A stretch of DNA of 25,266 bases from Chara braunii (GCA_003427395.1 BFEA01000058.1:1653842-1679107), one strand, 5' to 3'. Shown: positions 1 through 10,086, numbered from the stretch's first letter. Numbers and translations are program-made. Notes: generated from the letters alone by a model not told the origin.

Positions 1-50
<50 letters not shown>
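1..50. repeat. (GT)n microsatellite
   Basis: About 24 GT units at the left edge of the window, directly before a copy of the dispersed repeat described at 50-870. The same order (GT tract, then repeat) recurs at 7181-7237. Confidence 0.95.
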
Positions 51-870
51 TTTTAAGACCCCAAATTCTCTTTCTCATTCCGTCAACGAATCATAGATTG
101 GCAAGATAGTAAAAGATGCAAGGTTGGGCACATTTGTGTGGTTAAGCGCCAAGTGCCCACACACCCGTCTGCCAAGGAAGCGGCACACTTGCACAAATTG
201 TATACATACAAGTGCCCACACACCCGTCTGCCAAGGAAGCGGCACACTTGCACAAATTGTATACATACATATATATCGTAGTCCATAAAAGGATGGAGGG
301 CAAAAGGCAACATGCCTAACACAGAAGGCTCCACCAGAAAGAAAACACCGACCACACCCTCCATTGGTCTGAAGAAACTTGGAAGCCTTCTGAGTCAGTC
401 CGCAAAGCCACAAAATTAATTGCACAAATACAACACTGGCACTGCTATTCATCCCAAATGACACACTCACGTCGCCACCATCTCTATCACTCCGTGGTTA
501 GACATCCACCCTTTAACTTTGCTGTCTAGCCCCTGGAGTGCCTAGATTGCCATAATTCCAAACTCCACAAGATCTTCACGCGATAGCAGGAGCACTGCTT
601 AAAACACCCTAGAAGCTACCCCATTTCTTCCATGTGCTCCAAAAGAGCAGCCCGTGGGAATGACACCCGCAGCAAACAGTCTCTGAGCCTCCTCGCGAAG
701 ATACTGTGGCCAAAACTCCAAACATATATTCCCACCCTGCAAATAAAACTTGTGGCCACCCACAGACATTCCTTCATCAAAAAGGCAACCCATGCTCCAA
801 AGCAGGGCAAAGAATTAGGCCCCGTGCAATAAACAAAACAACAAAACATATCCAACCACAAAAAAAAAGC
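50..870. repeat. Dispersed repeat family A, copy 1
   Basis: This block matches 7237-9010 over nearly its whole length once an insertion in the second copy is removed. Shared landmarks are ACCCCAAATTCTCT, AAGTGCCCACACACC, GGCTCCACCAG, TTCCACAAGATC-like text, AACACCCTAGA, CCATGTGCTC, AGAGCAGCCCG, GTGGCCACCCACAGACATT and AGCAGGGCAAAGAATTAGG. It carries its own 59-bp tandem duplication (151-209 and 210-268). On the minus strand, segments such as VCGHLALNHTN and VCRF are open in several copies. I do not recognise the element class, and no terminal repeats were found. Confidence 0.75.
151..268. repeat. 59-bp tandem duplication inside repeat A
   Basis: Two consecutive units of 59 bp (151-209 and 210-268), essentially identical, each starting AAGTGCCCACACACCC and ending TTGTATACATAC. 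The copies at 7048 and 7323 carry this segment once. Confidence 0.9.
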
Positions 871-1383
871 AGCTCGCTAGTGCGTGTGTGTATGTGTGCG
901 TGTGCTACATGCCCACACATGATTTGTGCCCCACCTTAATTGGTGCATGGGCAATAGATGGTAAACCCACTCCTGCACACAGGCACATTCTGACTGAATG
1001 TGACCAACAGTGCGACCAGATGCACTCTCAGCAGGCATCCAACATCAGAGTCGAGCAGGCCGTCGAATGCCACAGAAGTTAGCAATAAAGACCCTAGCCC
1101 CTCACTCTAATTCAACTGCATCACAATCTGTGCAAAGCCCGTGCATCAGCAATGCTTCACTTAACATCCAGATGAATAACACATGTACATATTCATGCAA
1201 GAATATGTAAATAGCATGTAGATGTTCATGCGGCAGTATATGTAATCGATGCCAATGTCTCATGTTCCTTTGGCCATAACAGAAGGAAACAAGGAGTGGA
1301 TACACATATAAGGGATGCTGGACCCAGTTTCCAGCAACTATCTATCTATTCATATTTGTTATAAGGGAAACAAAAAAACTCAC
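871..1383. other. Start of intron 4, no gene seen
   Basis: Intronic on the minus strand. No coding similarity was recognised on either strand, and the next AHAS exon was searched for without success. A phrase near 1313-1334 (GATGCTGGACCC, TTTCCAGCA) recurs at 13085-13107 inside the piggyBac-like element. Confidence 0.5.
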
Positions 1384-1452
1384 CTCAGCAGTGATTGACG
1401 ATTCACCTACATCAACCACCCGGCCTCGGAAAATCTCAATGAGCTCAAGCAC
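1384..1452 (-). CDS. AHASS: AHAS small subunit, exon 4
   Basis: This 69-nt exon (23 codons) reads VLELIEIFRGRVVDVGESS and then ITAE. It matches the IFRA-(K/R)-VVD-(V/T)-(S/G)-(E/D) segment that follows ERELMLIK in AHAS small subunits. The acceptor is CCTATCAG before GTGCTTGAG and the donor is GAG|GTGAGT at 1383. Both ends are phase 0 and fit the end of exon 3. It was found by conceptual splicing because it is too short to stand out as an open frame. The next expected segment (beginning V-T-G-D-P) is not seen between 1 and 1380, so the rest of the protein, including the second ACT domain, should lie left of this window. The preceding intron is 8,723 nt and full of retroelement debris. Confidence 0.88.
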
Positions 1453-1920
1453 CTGATAGGAGTTGGTAACACAGCAGCAAGCCCCATGCAAACAACAAAG
1501 CCATCTTCTCGTGAGTGAACGAACAAATCAATAAATGATTTTCAATTTTCACAGAAGAAGTCAGAGGTGGTCATCACTGATGCAATTGGCAAGAAAATGG
1601 AAATGGAGAACTTTGGTGTGATCCCTCTTCTTCTCCCAGGTTCAGTGAACACAAGGATCGGAATGCGAATGCACACATCGCAACATACGCACACATCTCG
1701 TTGGAAATGAACACTGTGATCTCCTGGTCACCATTATTATGATTGTTTTCTTCTCTCTTAACTTTGAAATCATGTTTGGACTGCACAACCTATCATGCAT
1801 TGCCAAACACGTGTGAATATTGATGTTCCAATTCTGCACTTTGTGGCTAGCAAGCACTTGCTAAGTGTACCTGCACATTGCACATGTCTCATTGTTATTT
1901 CCTTGATTTTGTGGGTGTTG
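1453..1920. other. Intron 3 sequence, no gene seen
   Basis: Non-coding AT-rich intron sequence. Short open frames on both strands have no recognisable domains or repeats. Confidence 0.5.
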
Positions 1921-2060
1921 TAAACTGTCACCACAACAGGCCATTTTCCATCCAGATGAGAAGATCCAAAATTGAAACAGTTTCACCTCTAAAGCAAACA
2001 ATGAAGCACGTAAAGATGAGCAAATCCAATATTGAAACAGCTTTACCTCTGTGTCGGTGT
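1921..2060. repeat. Dispersed repeat R1, copy 1
   Basis: Contains CACCACAACAG, CCATCCAGATGAGAAGATCC and AATTGAAACAGTTTCACC. The inner motif (AGATGAGnAnATCCAA followed by ATTGAAACAG) occurs twice, at about 1954 and 2014. Further copies of the element are at 2355-2500 and 6484-6610; all three lie next to GT-rich tracts. Confidence 0.7.
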
Positions 2061-2322
2061 GGGTATGGGTGTGGGTGACAGCTTTACCTCTGTGTGGGTA
2101 TGTGTATGGGTGTGGGTATGGGTGTGGGTGTGGGTGTGGGTGTGGGTGTGGATGTCGCTGTGGGTGTGGGTGTGGGTGCGGGTGTTGCTGTGGATGTGGT
2201 TGTGGGTGTGGGTGTGGGTGTGGGTGTGGGTGTCGCTGTGGGTGTCGCTGTGGGTGTCGCTGAGGGTGTGAGTGTCGCTGTGGGTGTGGTCATGTGTGTA
2301 TGTGTGTCTTGTATTCGCTAAA
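2052..2322. repeat. (GGGTGT)n minisatellite with G-quadruplex potential
   Basis: About 270 bp of GTGGGT/GGGTGT hexamers with GTCGCTGTGGGT variants. The plus strand has long runs of GGG separated by 3-nt TGT spacers. All the apparent open frames here are low-complexity artefacts. Confidence 0.9.
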
Positions 2323-2354
2323 CACAACTCCGCCAAGAAGTAGGAGGGGTGTGT

Positions 2355-2500
2355 TTTGAATTTTCACCACAACAGCCCCTATTCCACCAAGATGAGCAGA
2401 TCCAAAATCAAAGCATATTCAATCCTATTACAGACAACGAAAGCCCTTGAGTTGAGACAACCGAACAATGAAACAGTTTCACCTGTTATGTGCCTGATTG
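2355..2500. repeat. Dispersed repeat R1, copy 2
   Basis: Starts TTTTCACCACAACAGCCCC and continues AAGATGAGCAGATCC, TTACAGACAACGAAAGC. It aligns with 6484-6610 along its length and with the start of 1921-2060. Confidence 0.75.
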
Positions 2501-2544
2501 TAATGAGATACAGCATGGCATCTACACGTTCCCATTCACATGCG

Positions 2545-4060
2545 CGATGACAAGAGATCTTGAAGAGAGCAGAGTTGGTCATGTTCCTCCTCTGATAAAG
2601 GTTCATCCATAAAGGGTTCAATGTATGAAAACATTGAGTCCTCTGCCTCACAAATATCAGGCTCAGTAGCTGATTCATCTTCTGAGAGGGATGAATTCAG
2701 TTCAGAAGAGCTGGTTGCAGCCTCTGCTGGCCTGACTAGTTTTTTGCATGGCTGCAGTTGCTGTGATTCAGCTTAGGGCAATCCTTTACATAGTGGTTGG
2801 CCTCACACCTCAGACACACTCCCTTGTCCTTCCTCTTCTTCCAAACTCCTTGGATCCTCGGATCTCTCCAAGGCAGAGAGGAGTCCATGGGACTTGCTGG
2901 GCACTTGGCAAACTTGGGAGGGCTCTGCTGCTGAGGACCGCTGGGGCATTTGCCTGACCCCTTAGAACCTGATGGCCTTTGTCCCTTGGACTGAGTGCCC
3001 CTAGTAAGGGCCATCAGTGCCTGGGCCAGCATTTAAGCAGCCTGATCTGGGGATACTCCTGCATCCTGGCCAGCTGGGGGAGTTGATCCACCCTGGCCAG
3101 TGCCTGCAGAGTCATCACCAGACTCCATGGAATAATTACCTTCCTTTCCCTTCTTCCAACTCTGCAAAGAGGAGGTGCTTCCCTTCTAGGAAGTGGACTG
3201 AACATGAAGTGCAGCCTCCATGTCCAAGGCTGCTCTGCCAAAGGACCACCAGTCCTTGCGTCCTACAGTGTACAGGGCCGTGGTGTACTTCTCAGGTGTT
3301 GCCCTGAGAAACCATGTCAGCTTGTCCTCTTCAGACATGGACGAGCCAGGAGTGGAGGTAAGGCGCTCGAACTTTGCATAGAGTTTGGTAAGGGAACCTC
3401 TGTATTTGGCCTGGCCCAGGCCAACCAACTCATCTACAGCCTTTCAAGCCTTTTCTTTATTTGCAAACCTTGCCTCCACGCCCTGTAAAACCCCACCCAA
3501 CCCTACTGCAGCAGCCCAGTCAGCAAGCTGCTTATGAGACTTGTGAGCCTCAGAGTTGGCCCATTTCAGTGCAGACCCTCCCATGAGGGTCACTGTCATT
3601 GTTACCTTACCTACCTCTAGACAGGTGAAGCCCCTCAAATAGGATGTCATAGAGGCCACCCAGTCTGACACGTCCACCTTGGGGTCATCCTACCTGGGCT
3701 CAGACACAAATGAGCCTGCAGGTCCCGGTTCGGAGGGAACCGTTTGCTGCGGTTTCTTCTCCTTGGGAGGAGAAGCAGGTTGGTTTTTGGTTGTACAGGC
3801 CGGGATGGTTGCATCAGAGGAGGCTGATGCACTGGAATGGGTTGGAGCTTTGGGTGGAGTAATAGGTGGGGGCTTGGGAGCAGGCAAGCGCTGCTGGAGG
3901 AGCTCAAGGGTCTTTGAGAGGGAGGTCTGCTTGACCTCTATCTGGGTCAGGCGGTCCTCCACCGCAGAGATCATGTCCATGCAGGCTGTGTGGGCATCTT
4001 TGACTGCTTTGAACACCAAACGGATCCACGAGGGCTCAAAGCTCTTCCTAATGATCTTAT
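2545..4060 (-). pseudogene. Ty3/Gypsy-type gag relic, copy 1
   Basis: A broken gag gene on the minus strand. In order (decreasing coordinate) there is a coiled-coil-like N-terminal part (CMDMISAVEDRLTQIE) and a Pro/Ser-rich linker. Then comes a capsid-like region in several frames (VDVSDWVASMTSYLRGF at 3670; EEDKLTWFLRATPEKYTT near 3300), a zinc knuckle (CLRCEANHYVKDCPK near 2780-2830), and an acidic tail (DEPLSEEEHDQLCSL) near 2600. Frameshifts or stops interrupt it near 3690, 3440, 3186 and 3014. The knuckle spacing is CX2CX3HX4C, one residue shorter than the usual CCHC. The order is odd: RT-type sequence (4060-4592) lies upstream of gag instead of downstream. It is intronic and on the same strand as the AHAS gene, so it has no likely present function. 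Confidence 0.8.
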
Positions 4061-4592
4061 TCAGGCCTGCGTAGTATATGCACATCCTGAGTTCACCATT
4101 TCCCTTTGGAACAAACTTCAACAAAGAGAATTGGTGCCCCATATTCTGATTAGCTACACCTGATCCATCCCTTCTCAAGGACTCTAACTGCTTCCTCAAC
4201 TCATCCAATTCAGCAGATGACATTTTGTAGACCCTTCCTCTGGGAGGGGTAGAGTAAGGCAGAATGTGGATGAGATGCTTGGTCTGCCTATGGACAAGTC
4301 TAGTAGGCTCCTGAACCAAATCAGCAAACTCATCAACCACCTGTTGAATGGAAAAATCAATCTGAGAAGGGAAGGAGTCTGAATCTGTTTGAGTGACATA
4401 AGCCACAAACAAATTCTCACGGTCATTCTCCTTAGACAAGTTGTAAGACTCTCTGGGTTTTAGGCAGTAACAGTTCGTCTTAGGATGGTGATCAGTAGCT
4501 AAGACACATGGACTTAGCTCACCCGGTTGGTTCCTAAATTGAACATTGGGCAAGTCCCAGTCAATTGAAGGATTAGTGGCCTTCAACCACAT
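4060..4592 (-). pseudogene. Ty3/Gypsy protease-RT boundary fragment (left arm)
   Basis: The minus-strand frame opens MWLKATNPSIDWDLPNVQF, the segment after the protease in Ty3/Gypsy polyproteins. The RT N-terminus follows: DEFADLVQEPTRLVHRQTK, the STPPRGRVYKMSSAELDELR motif, then KFVPKGNGELRMCI. The expected catalytic RT core (F/Y-x-D-D box) is absent. Instead, near codon 180 the same open frame passes into gag-like sequence, so the fragment is recombined. The KGNGELRMCIYY segment differs from the family's usual CIDY. It forms one arm of an inverted repeat with 4864-5461. Confidence 0.8.
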
Positions 4593-4862
4593 CAGACTCT
4601 AAACAAGATCAAAGGGAAGGTGAGTGAAAACAGAGAAATTTAAAGATTGTCCGCGGTCCCCTCTCTCATCAAAGGTGACTGATACACCTCTGACTACCTG
4701 TTTGGCTGAAACAGATTGCGAGTTACCTAGCTGAATCTCCAAGGGGTGCTCAAGGTATGAACATAGAAATTTAAATTTCAAAGTGATTGATACAGCTTTG
4801 ACTACTTGTTTGACTGAAACAGATTGTGAGTTACCTACCTGACCTTGAGCACCCTCTGGAGA
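4593..4862 (-). repeat. Left part of inverted repeat with an internal duplication
   Basis: Retroelement sequence upstream of the RT fragment. A ~75-bp segment (CTGAAACAGATTG, GAGTTACCTA) occurs twice, near 4670-4740 and 4785-4852. The reverse complement of the same segment is at 4864-4930. Confidence 0.75.
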
Positions 4863-4863
4863 T

Positions 4864-5461
4864 TCAGGTAGGTAACTCACAATCTGTTTAGGTCAAACAG
4901 GTAGTCAAAGGTGTATCAGTAACCTTTAATGACAGAGGGGACCTCAGACAATTTTTAAATTTCTATGTTTTCACTCACCTTCCCTTCGATCTTGTTCTGA
5001 GTTTGAAGTGGTCGAAGGCCACTAATCCTTCAATTGACTGGGCCTTGCCCAATGTTCGATAGAGGAACCAACAGGGTGAGCTAAGTCCATGTGTCTTAGC
5101 TATTGATCACCATCCTAAGACAAGTTACTGCCTAAAGGCCAAAGAGTCTTACAACTTATCTAAGGAGACTGACCATGAGAATCTGTTTGTGGCTTATGTC
5201 ACTCAAACAGATTCAGATTCCTCCACTTCTCAGATTGATTAGTCCATTCAACAACAGGTGGTTGATGAGTTTGTTGATTTGGCTTAGGAGCCATAGGCAG
5301 ACCAAGCATCACATCCACATTCTGTCTGACTCTACCCCTCCCAAAGGAAGAGTCTACAGAATGTCACCTGCTGAATTGGACGAGTTGAGGAAGTAGTTAG
5401 TCCTTGATTGAGAAGAGATGGATCAGGCATAGCTCATCAGAGTATGGGGCACCAATTCTCT
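4864..5461 (+). pseudogene. Inverted second copy of the Ty3 protease-RT fragment
   Basis: Plus-strand counterpart of about 4130-4852, in head-to-head orientation with its centre near 4858. It encodes the same motifs (VTQTDSDS, STPPKGRVYRMSPAELDELR) but has in-frame stops and small deletions, for example about 14 bp lost near 5288. It ends abruptly near 5461, where repeat family B sequence begins. The two arms differ by many substitutions, so the duplication is not recent or the arms came from two related elements. Confidence 0.8.
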
Positions 5462-5660
5462 GGTGTGGTGTGCTAGCTCCCCTTTTACCGTGCCTCCCAC
5501 GCACAAGGCTCGCCACGTTGGTTGTGGTTGAGCGCGAGCTGTGCACATCCCCACATGCCATAACAGCCCACTTGCACACTATGAAAGGAGGCAGAGCAAA
5601 GGCGAAGGTATATTCCTGTTCGTTCTTCTCATATCTTCAACTTATATTTGGTTTGTTCTC
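5462..5660. repeat. Repeat family B copy, related to the family A core
   Basis: Contains GCTAGCTCCCCTTTTACCG, GCACAAGGCTCGCCACGTTG and CCCACTTGCACACTATG. It matches 6645-6930 along its length and is a diverged relative of the family A core at 118-197, 7048-7126 and 7323-7402. Confidence 0.7.
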
Positions 5661-6290
5661 TTAATGATGCTCATTCGTATGTATTACTAATAATACACAA
5701 GAGGAGCGAGGAAGGAAATGGGAGGTGGAGTTTTTACGGGGTTCTAAATAGTGACCGTTGGGGCTGACCACTCTAGAATTGCACATGAGGCCAGTCGGTG
5801 TGTGGGTTGCATAAGATTTGAGCAGCAGTCGTTGCTTATGGTGAGTGCCTATGGTAAGTGACCACCTCTACAGACCGGGCAGGACCGGTTTGGGTGTGTC
5901 TTGTGGAAGCACCGCATCCAATTCTCACAGTCACAGTTACTGCATCGAATGGCACGGCATAGACGGATGTCACAGGCTACGTGGCTCCTACATGCTAGGA
6001 ACACAGAGTCATGTCGACCACAATTGTAGAGGCATTGCCGTTCCAGCCCTTGTCTACAAATTAGACATGACATGTCAAGGTGCCGTACATGAGTGCAGTG
6101 TAGACTGTCATCATGCGTATGAAGACAAAAGCTCGCCCGAGCTATCCCTTAATAGTCCTCACGGCATACGGCATGCGAACCACATGCTACTTGAATCTCC
6201 GGTGGGTCATCACAAAGCGGCATGGAGCAAGTTTCTTGGGTTCCTCAATATTTTTCCTTCTCTGTGGGTAGATGACGACAGGGGAGATTG
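5661..6290. other. Intron segment with a cysteine-rich minus-strand frame
   Basis: No recognised gene. The minus-strand frame 5849-6073 (74 aa) is unusually Cys-rich: MSCLICRQG, CRAIRCSNCDCENWMRC, SCPVCRGG. The spacing recalls zinc-binding clusters such as the CxC-type clusters seen beside KDZ transposases, but the match is weak. The flanking sequence gives no supporting motif and the frame is short. Confidence 0.3.
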
Positions 6291-6438
6291 ATCCAAAGCA
6301 AGGGCGTTCAGCTGCTGCAGGATTTGGTCTGCAACAGCTCGCCCTGGTGGAGACAAGCTATCAATACAGCGCTCTGTAGGTGGTTCATATGGTAATCTAT
6401 TTTCCTTCTCAGGCTGCTGTGTTTGCCGTTGGTCAGGC

Positions 6439-6448
<10 letters not shown>
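6291..6448 (-). other. Unidentified open segment
   Basis: Part of the minus-strand frame 6210-6590. Residues after a TH-repeat artefact read as normal protein (RLPYEPPTERCIDSLSPP, VADQILQQLNALALD). I recognise no family. It may be an old transposon exon or chance. Confidence 0.2.
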
Positions 6449-6470
<22 letters not shown>

Positions 6471-6482
6471 CTGTGTGTGTGT
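6449..6482. repeat. (GT)n microsatellite
   Basis: About 17 GT units with one CT interruption, immediately before R1 copy 3. Confidence 0.9.
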
Positions 6483-6483
6483 T

Positions 6484-6610
6484 TTAGATTTTCCCCACAA
6501 CAGCCCCAATTCCACCCAGGTGAATAGATTCAGAATCAAAGCAGTCTTTGTCCTATTGCAGACAACGAGAGCATTTGAGATGTCCAACATACTAAAGCGA
6601 TTTTATAATT
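6484..6610. repeat. Dispersed repeat R1, copy 3
   Basis: TTTTCCCCACAACAGCCCC, AATTCCACCCAGGTGA and TTGCAGACAACGAGAGC align with 2355-2460. Confidence 0.7.
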
Positions 6611-6644
6611 AGACACTTTTTTGGTTGTCCTTGGGGTATCCCTT

Positions 6645-7145
6645 TCATTGTTCTTGCAGCTCCCCTTTTACTGTGTGTCTTACGCACAAGGCTGCCCACA
6701 TTGATTGTGGTGGAGCGGCAGCTGCCCACATCCCCGTGTGCCTTCACGGCCCACTTGCACGTTACTTCAGAAGGCAGAGTAAAAGGGAAGGTATGCTCCT
6801 GTGCATCTCTTAAGAGCTTCATACTCCTGTTCGTTTCACTTCAGATCTTCAGCTTATACAGTCTTTGTGTCCGTCCTTCATCTTCATACTTCCGTTCATT
6901 TCATTTCTGATCTTCAAATTGTCTATTCTCTTAATGATGTATGCATGTGTGTTGTTTAAAAGACCCCAGATTCTCTCTCTCATTCCCTTCATAAATAATC
7001 ACAAGCCATCCATAACAACAAAGCATAGATAGGCAATAGAACAGAGAATGCAAGGTTGGCCACGTTTGTGTGGTTCAGCGCCAAGTGCCCACACACCCGT
7101 CTGCCGCCAAAGCGGCACACTTGCACATATACATACGTATAAATA
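6645..7145. repeat. Repeat B copy running into a partial family A copy
   Basis: 6645-6930 matches 5462-5660 (AGCTCCCCTTTTAC, GCACAAGGCTGCCCAC, CCCACTTGCAC, AATGATG). From about 6930 it passes into the start of family A (AGACCCCAGATTCTCTC, AATGCAAGGTTGGCCACG, AAGTGCCCACACACCCG). The A copy stops near 7145, before the part that follows in copies 1 and 2. Confidence 0.7.
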
Positions 7146-7176
7146 TATATTTCAAACCATACGGGGATGGAGGCCA

Positions 7177-7180
<4 letters not shown>

Positions 7181-7237
<57 letters not shown>
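7181..7237. repeat. (GT)n microsatellite
   Basis: About 28 GT units ending in TTGTTAAAGC, directly upstream of family A copy 2. Confidence 0.95.
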
Positions 7238-9010
7238 GTTAAAGCACCCCAAATTCTCTCTCATTTCCTCCATAACAAACCATCCATAATGAAAAAGTAT
7301 AGACAGACAATATAATAGACAATGCAAGGTTAGCCACGTTTGTGTGGTTCAGCACCAAGTGCCCACACACCTGTCTGCCGCCAAAGCGGCACACTTGCAC
7401 ATAGACATATTTACATATATTTGTTTGATCCATAAAGGGCTGGAGGGCAAGAAGCGACTTGCCTAAGACAGAGGACTCCACCAGCAAGAAAGCATTGACC
7501 CCATCCACCATAGGTCCAGAAAAACTTGGAGAGCCCTCCACGTCAGCCCACAAAACCACAAACAGCATAACACAAAAGGCTCCACTAACAAAAAAGCACC
7601 GTCCACACATGCCAATAATCTACAAAAAAAAATAGTGCCCTCTGCGACGGCCTACAACGCCACCACAAATCAAAAATACACCGCAGGACCTGTACGCAAC
7701 ACCAAGAGTGCCATGAACCTCCTCCTGCCGTGCAGAATGAGATGGTGTCCTGGTGCTACAGCGAGGCCACTGCGAGAACTATGCCAAATTCCACAAGATC
7801 TCCATGCTACACCAGCAGTGCTACTGTTCAAAACACCCTAGAGGGCACTCCATTTTTCCATGTGCTCGGTGAAACGGTATTCACCAGCTTGCAGTAGCTG
7901 ATGCAGATCCCAGGGCTCGACCCCTAGTCCCCACCTTACCTGTGTACAGTATCTGTGTCGACCCTCAGAGTTGAACCCGCAACCTGTGTATTGGTAACAG
8001 TCGGTAGGTTGTCGTAGGGTCCATAGGTAGCAGGGGTTCGATCTGTAGACCTGTCGAGTAGGAGTTCCAGTCAGGTCTAGAAGTCGTAGCTGTAGTTTTC
8101 TCGAAGAGTCAAGGTCGTAGCTGCTACAGTCCGGAAAGGTCAAGGTCGTAGCTGCTACAGTACCGAAAGGCCAAGTCCACGGCCTTCCGGAAGGTCCGAG
8201 TAGTGGCCTTTCGGAGCTTCCCACATTTAGGCTGAGGCAAGTGGGCAAGTGGGGAGGCAAGTGGTAAAGTCTACCCGTGCTGAGTCAGCAGTCCCAGTCC
8301 TAGGCAGTCCTGGTCCAGTCAAGCAAGTACCGCATGGGACTGTGTGCACTTCGGGCATGGGAAAGGGCCAGACCAACGAGCTGCAGAAGTATAAATCAAG
8401 AGGCAGCGCCCAGCCATTCATTGATTCCTGCGTGAGCCATGCGGAAGCGCTGCTACAGCGACTTGTGCGAGGTGGTCTCCAGTGAGCCCGAAGAGAAGTG
8501 GGCAGAGAGACGAAGCTTAGCCATAGCGATAGGGTAGTGGCGGCCATAGCCGCCATAGCTGTAGTTGGGGTTCAGTGTGTGTGTGTGTGAGTGTTCAGAG
8601 AGTCACGTGTGGGATATCCAGGGTGATCCATTGTATGCGAACAGAGAGTTGTATGGGCGCTGTGTCACCATAGCCATCTGGGTTGCCATATCTCTGAGTA
8701 CTGAGTGGGCGCATGTCGCCAGTTTGCTGCGCTACTGTTTGCATGCATGTAAAGTGTGAATGAAAGTGAGTCTGATTGCATCCGAGAGAGCAGCCCGCGG
8801 GAATGACACCCACAGCAAACACTCCCTAAGCCTCCTCGCAGAGATAGTGGCCAAAACCCCAAACTCCCACCCCAGAAAAAACGTGTGGCCACCCACAGAC
8901 ATTACTTCATCGACAAGACAGCCCATGCTACAAAGCAGGGCAAAGAATTAGGCCATGTATAAAAAAAAAACACCAACAAAACAGATCCATCCACAGAGAA
9001 AGAGTAGCTC
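7237..9010. repeat. Dispersed repeat family A, copy 2, with an insertion
   Basis: 7237-7867 and 8780-9010 together align with 50-870. The break falls after CCATGTGCTC (7858-7867), and the match resumes at GAGAGCAGCCCGCGGG (8784). The minus-strand peptide segments VCGHLVLNHTN and MSVGGHTFF parallel VCGHLALNHTN and MSVGGHKFY of copy 1. Confidence 0.75.
7868..8779. mobile_element. About 910-bp insertion in repeat A, class unknown
   Basis: Present in copy 2 and absent at the same point in copy 1. It contains a degenerate internal tandem repeat (AAGGTCGTAGCTGCTACAG near 8110 and 8143) and a tRNA-like B-box (GGGTTCGATC) near 8034. No clear terminal inverted repeats or target duplication were seen, so its class and exact ends are open. 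Confidence 0.5.
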
Positions 9011-9092
9011 GCTAGTACGAGCCCGATCCTAACCGCTCAAATCTGCCAAGGCAGAGAGTTAGCAAGACCGGAATGTGTGTTGTTAAAGCACC

Positions 9093-9110
9093 CGTGTGTG
9101 TGTGTGTGCG

Positions 9111-9148
<38 letters not shown>
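9093..9148. repeat. (GT)n microsatellite
   Basis: GT tract with a few GC interruptions, preceded by TGTTGTTAAAGCACCC, the same motif that opens family A copy 2 (7234-7250). Confidence 0.9.
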
Positions 9149-9149
9149 C

Positions 9150-9910
9150 ACAAAGTGCAACAAAGAAATAGCTGTCTGTGTGTGTGCCCGAGGAAGGGGG
9201 GCAGCAGGAGAGGGACATAGAAGAACAGAAGGGTCAGAAGGTGAACACACCAGCACTCACTTACCACAATAGGCATCAGGATGCCATGTTGCTGTTAGAC
9301 AACGTGTAATGGATGCCCAGCCCCCTATTCATTCGTTGATTTGATGTATCAACAGAGCACTTCAGCTATACGCCAGACTACATTGTGAATTCGATTTTTC
9401 TGAACAAGAAAAACATGTTCCAGACCATTTTAGCTGGGGGCCAACCCATGGCTCTATGCAGGCAGTTATCTCACATTTCGCTTTATGAAGAAAAAGCACG
9501 GGTGAATCAAGGAGTTGAATTGACACAGAATGCAAGATTATCGCTCAAGTGGACATTAATTAAATGCGTCCACAGGGCTCTCTTACACATTTTTCAGGCA
9601 GGCGCTACATTCTCCACATGTGAATAGAGGGTCCAGGCCTTGTAAACCCGCATTTACAGTCAGATACAGGCTTGGTGCCCATACATTCTATCTTTTGAGG
9701 GAAGGAGGCAGTCAATGAGCTTGTTCAGTGGATGTCTCCAGCACAAACTCACACATTCCATTATTTCAAAATTTCAGGTACATTTTATGGAATACATTCT
9801 ACAAGAGCAACAAAAAGCCCAACTCAGCTCTGCAGATCCATCACCCGCGAACGTCAATCACAAACGAACCGAACATACACACACATTGTGTCCAACACAA
9901 ACACCCCCAA
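9150..9910. other. Intron 3 sequence, no gene seen
   Basis: No domain, tRNA-like box or repeat was recognised here. Plus-strand frames at 9385-9627 and 9715-9936 lack any recognisable feature. Confidence 0.45.
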
Positions 9911-9917
9911 ACATCCC

Positions 9918-10007
9918 AAAAGAAAGAATGCAGTAGACCCACACACACACACACACACAAGAAAGAATGCAGTAGACACACACACACACACAAGAAAGAA
10001 TGCAGTA

Positions 10008-10038
<31 letters not shown>

Positions 10039-10086
10039 NNNNNNNNNNNNNNNNACACACACACACACACAAGAAAGAATGCAGTA

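Noticed and set aside
1-1380. Exon 5 of the AHAS gene
   Set aside because: No V-T-G-D-P or later conserved segment was found on the minus strand.
2043-2336. Open frames through the GGGTGT tract on both strands
   Set aside because: Simple hexamer repeats are open in most frames; the translations are TH, VW or GC repeats.
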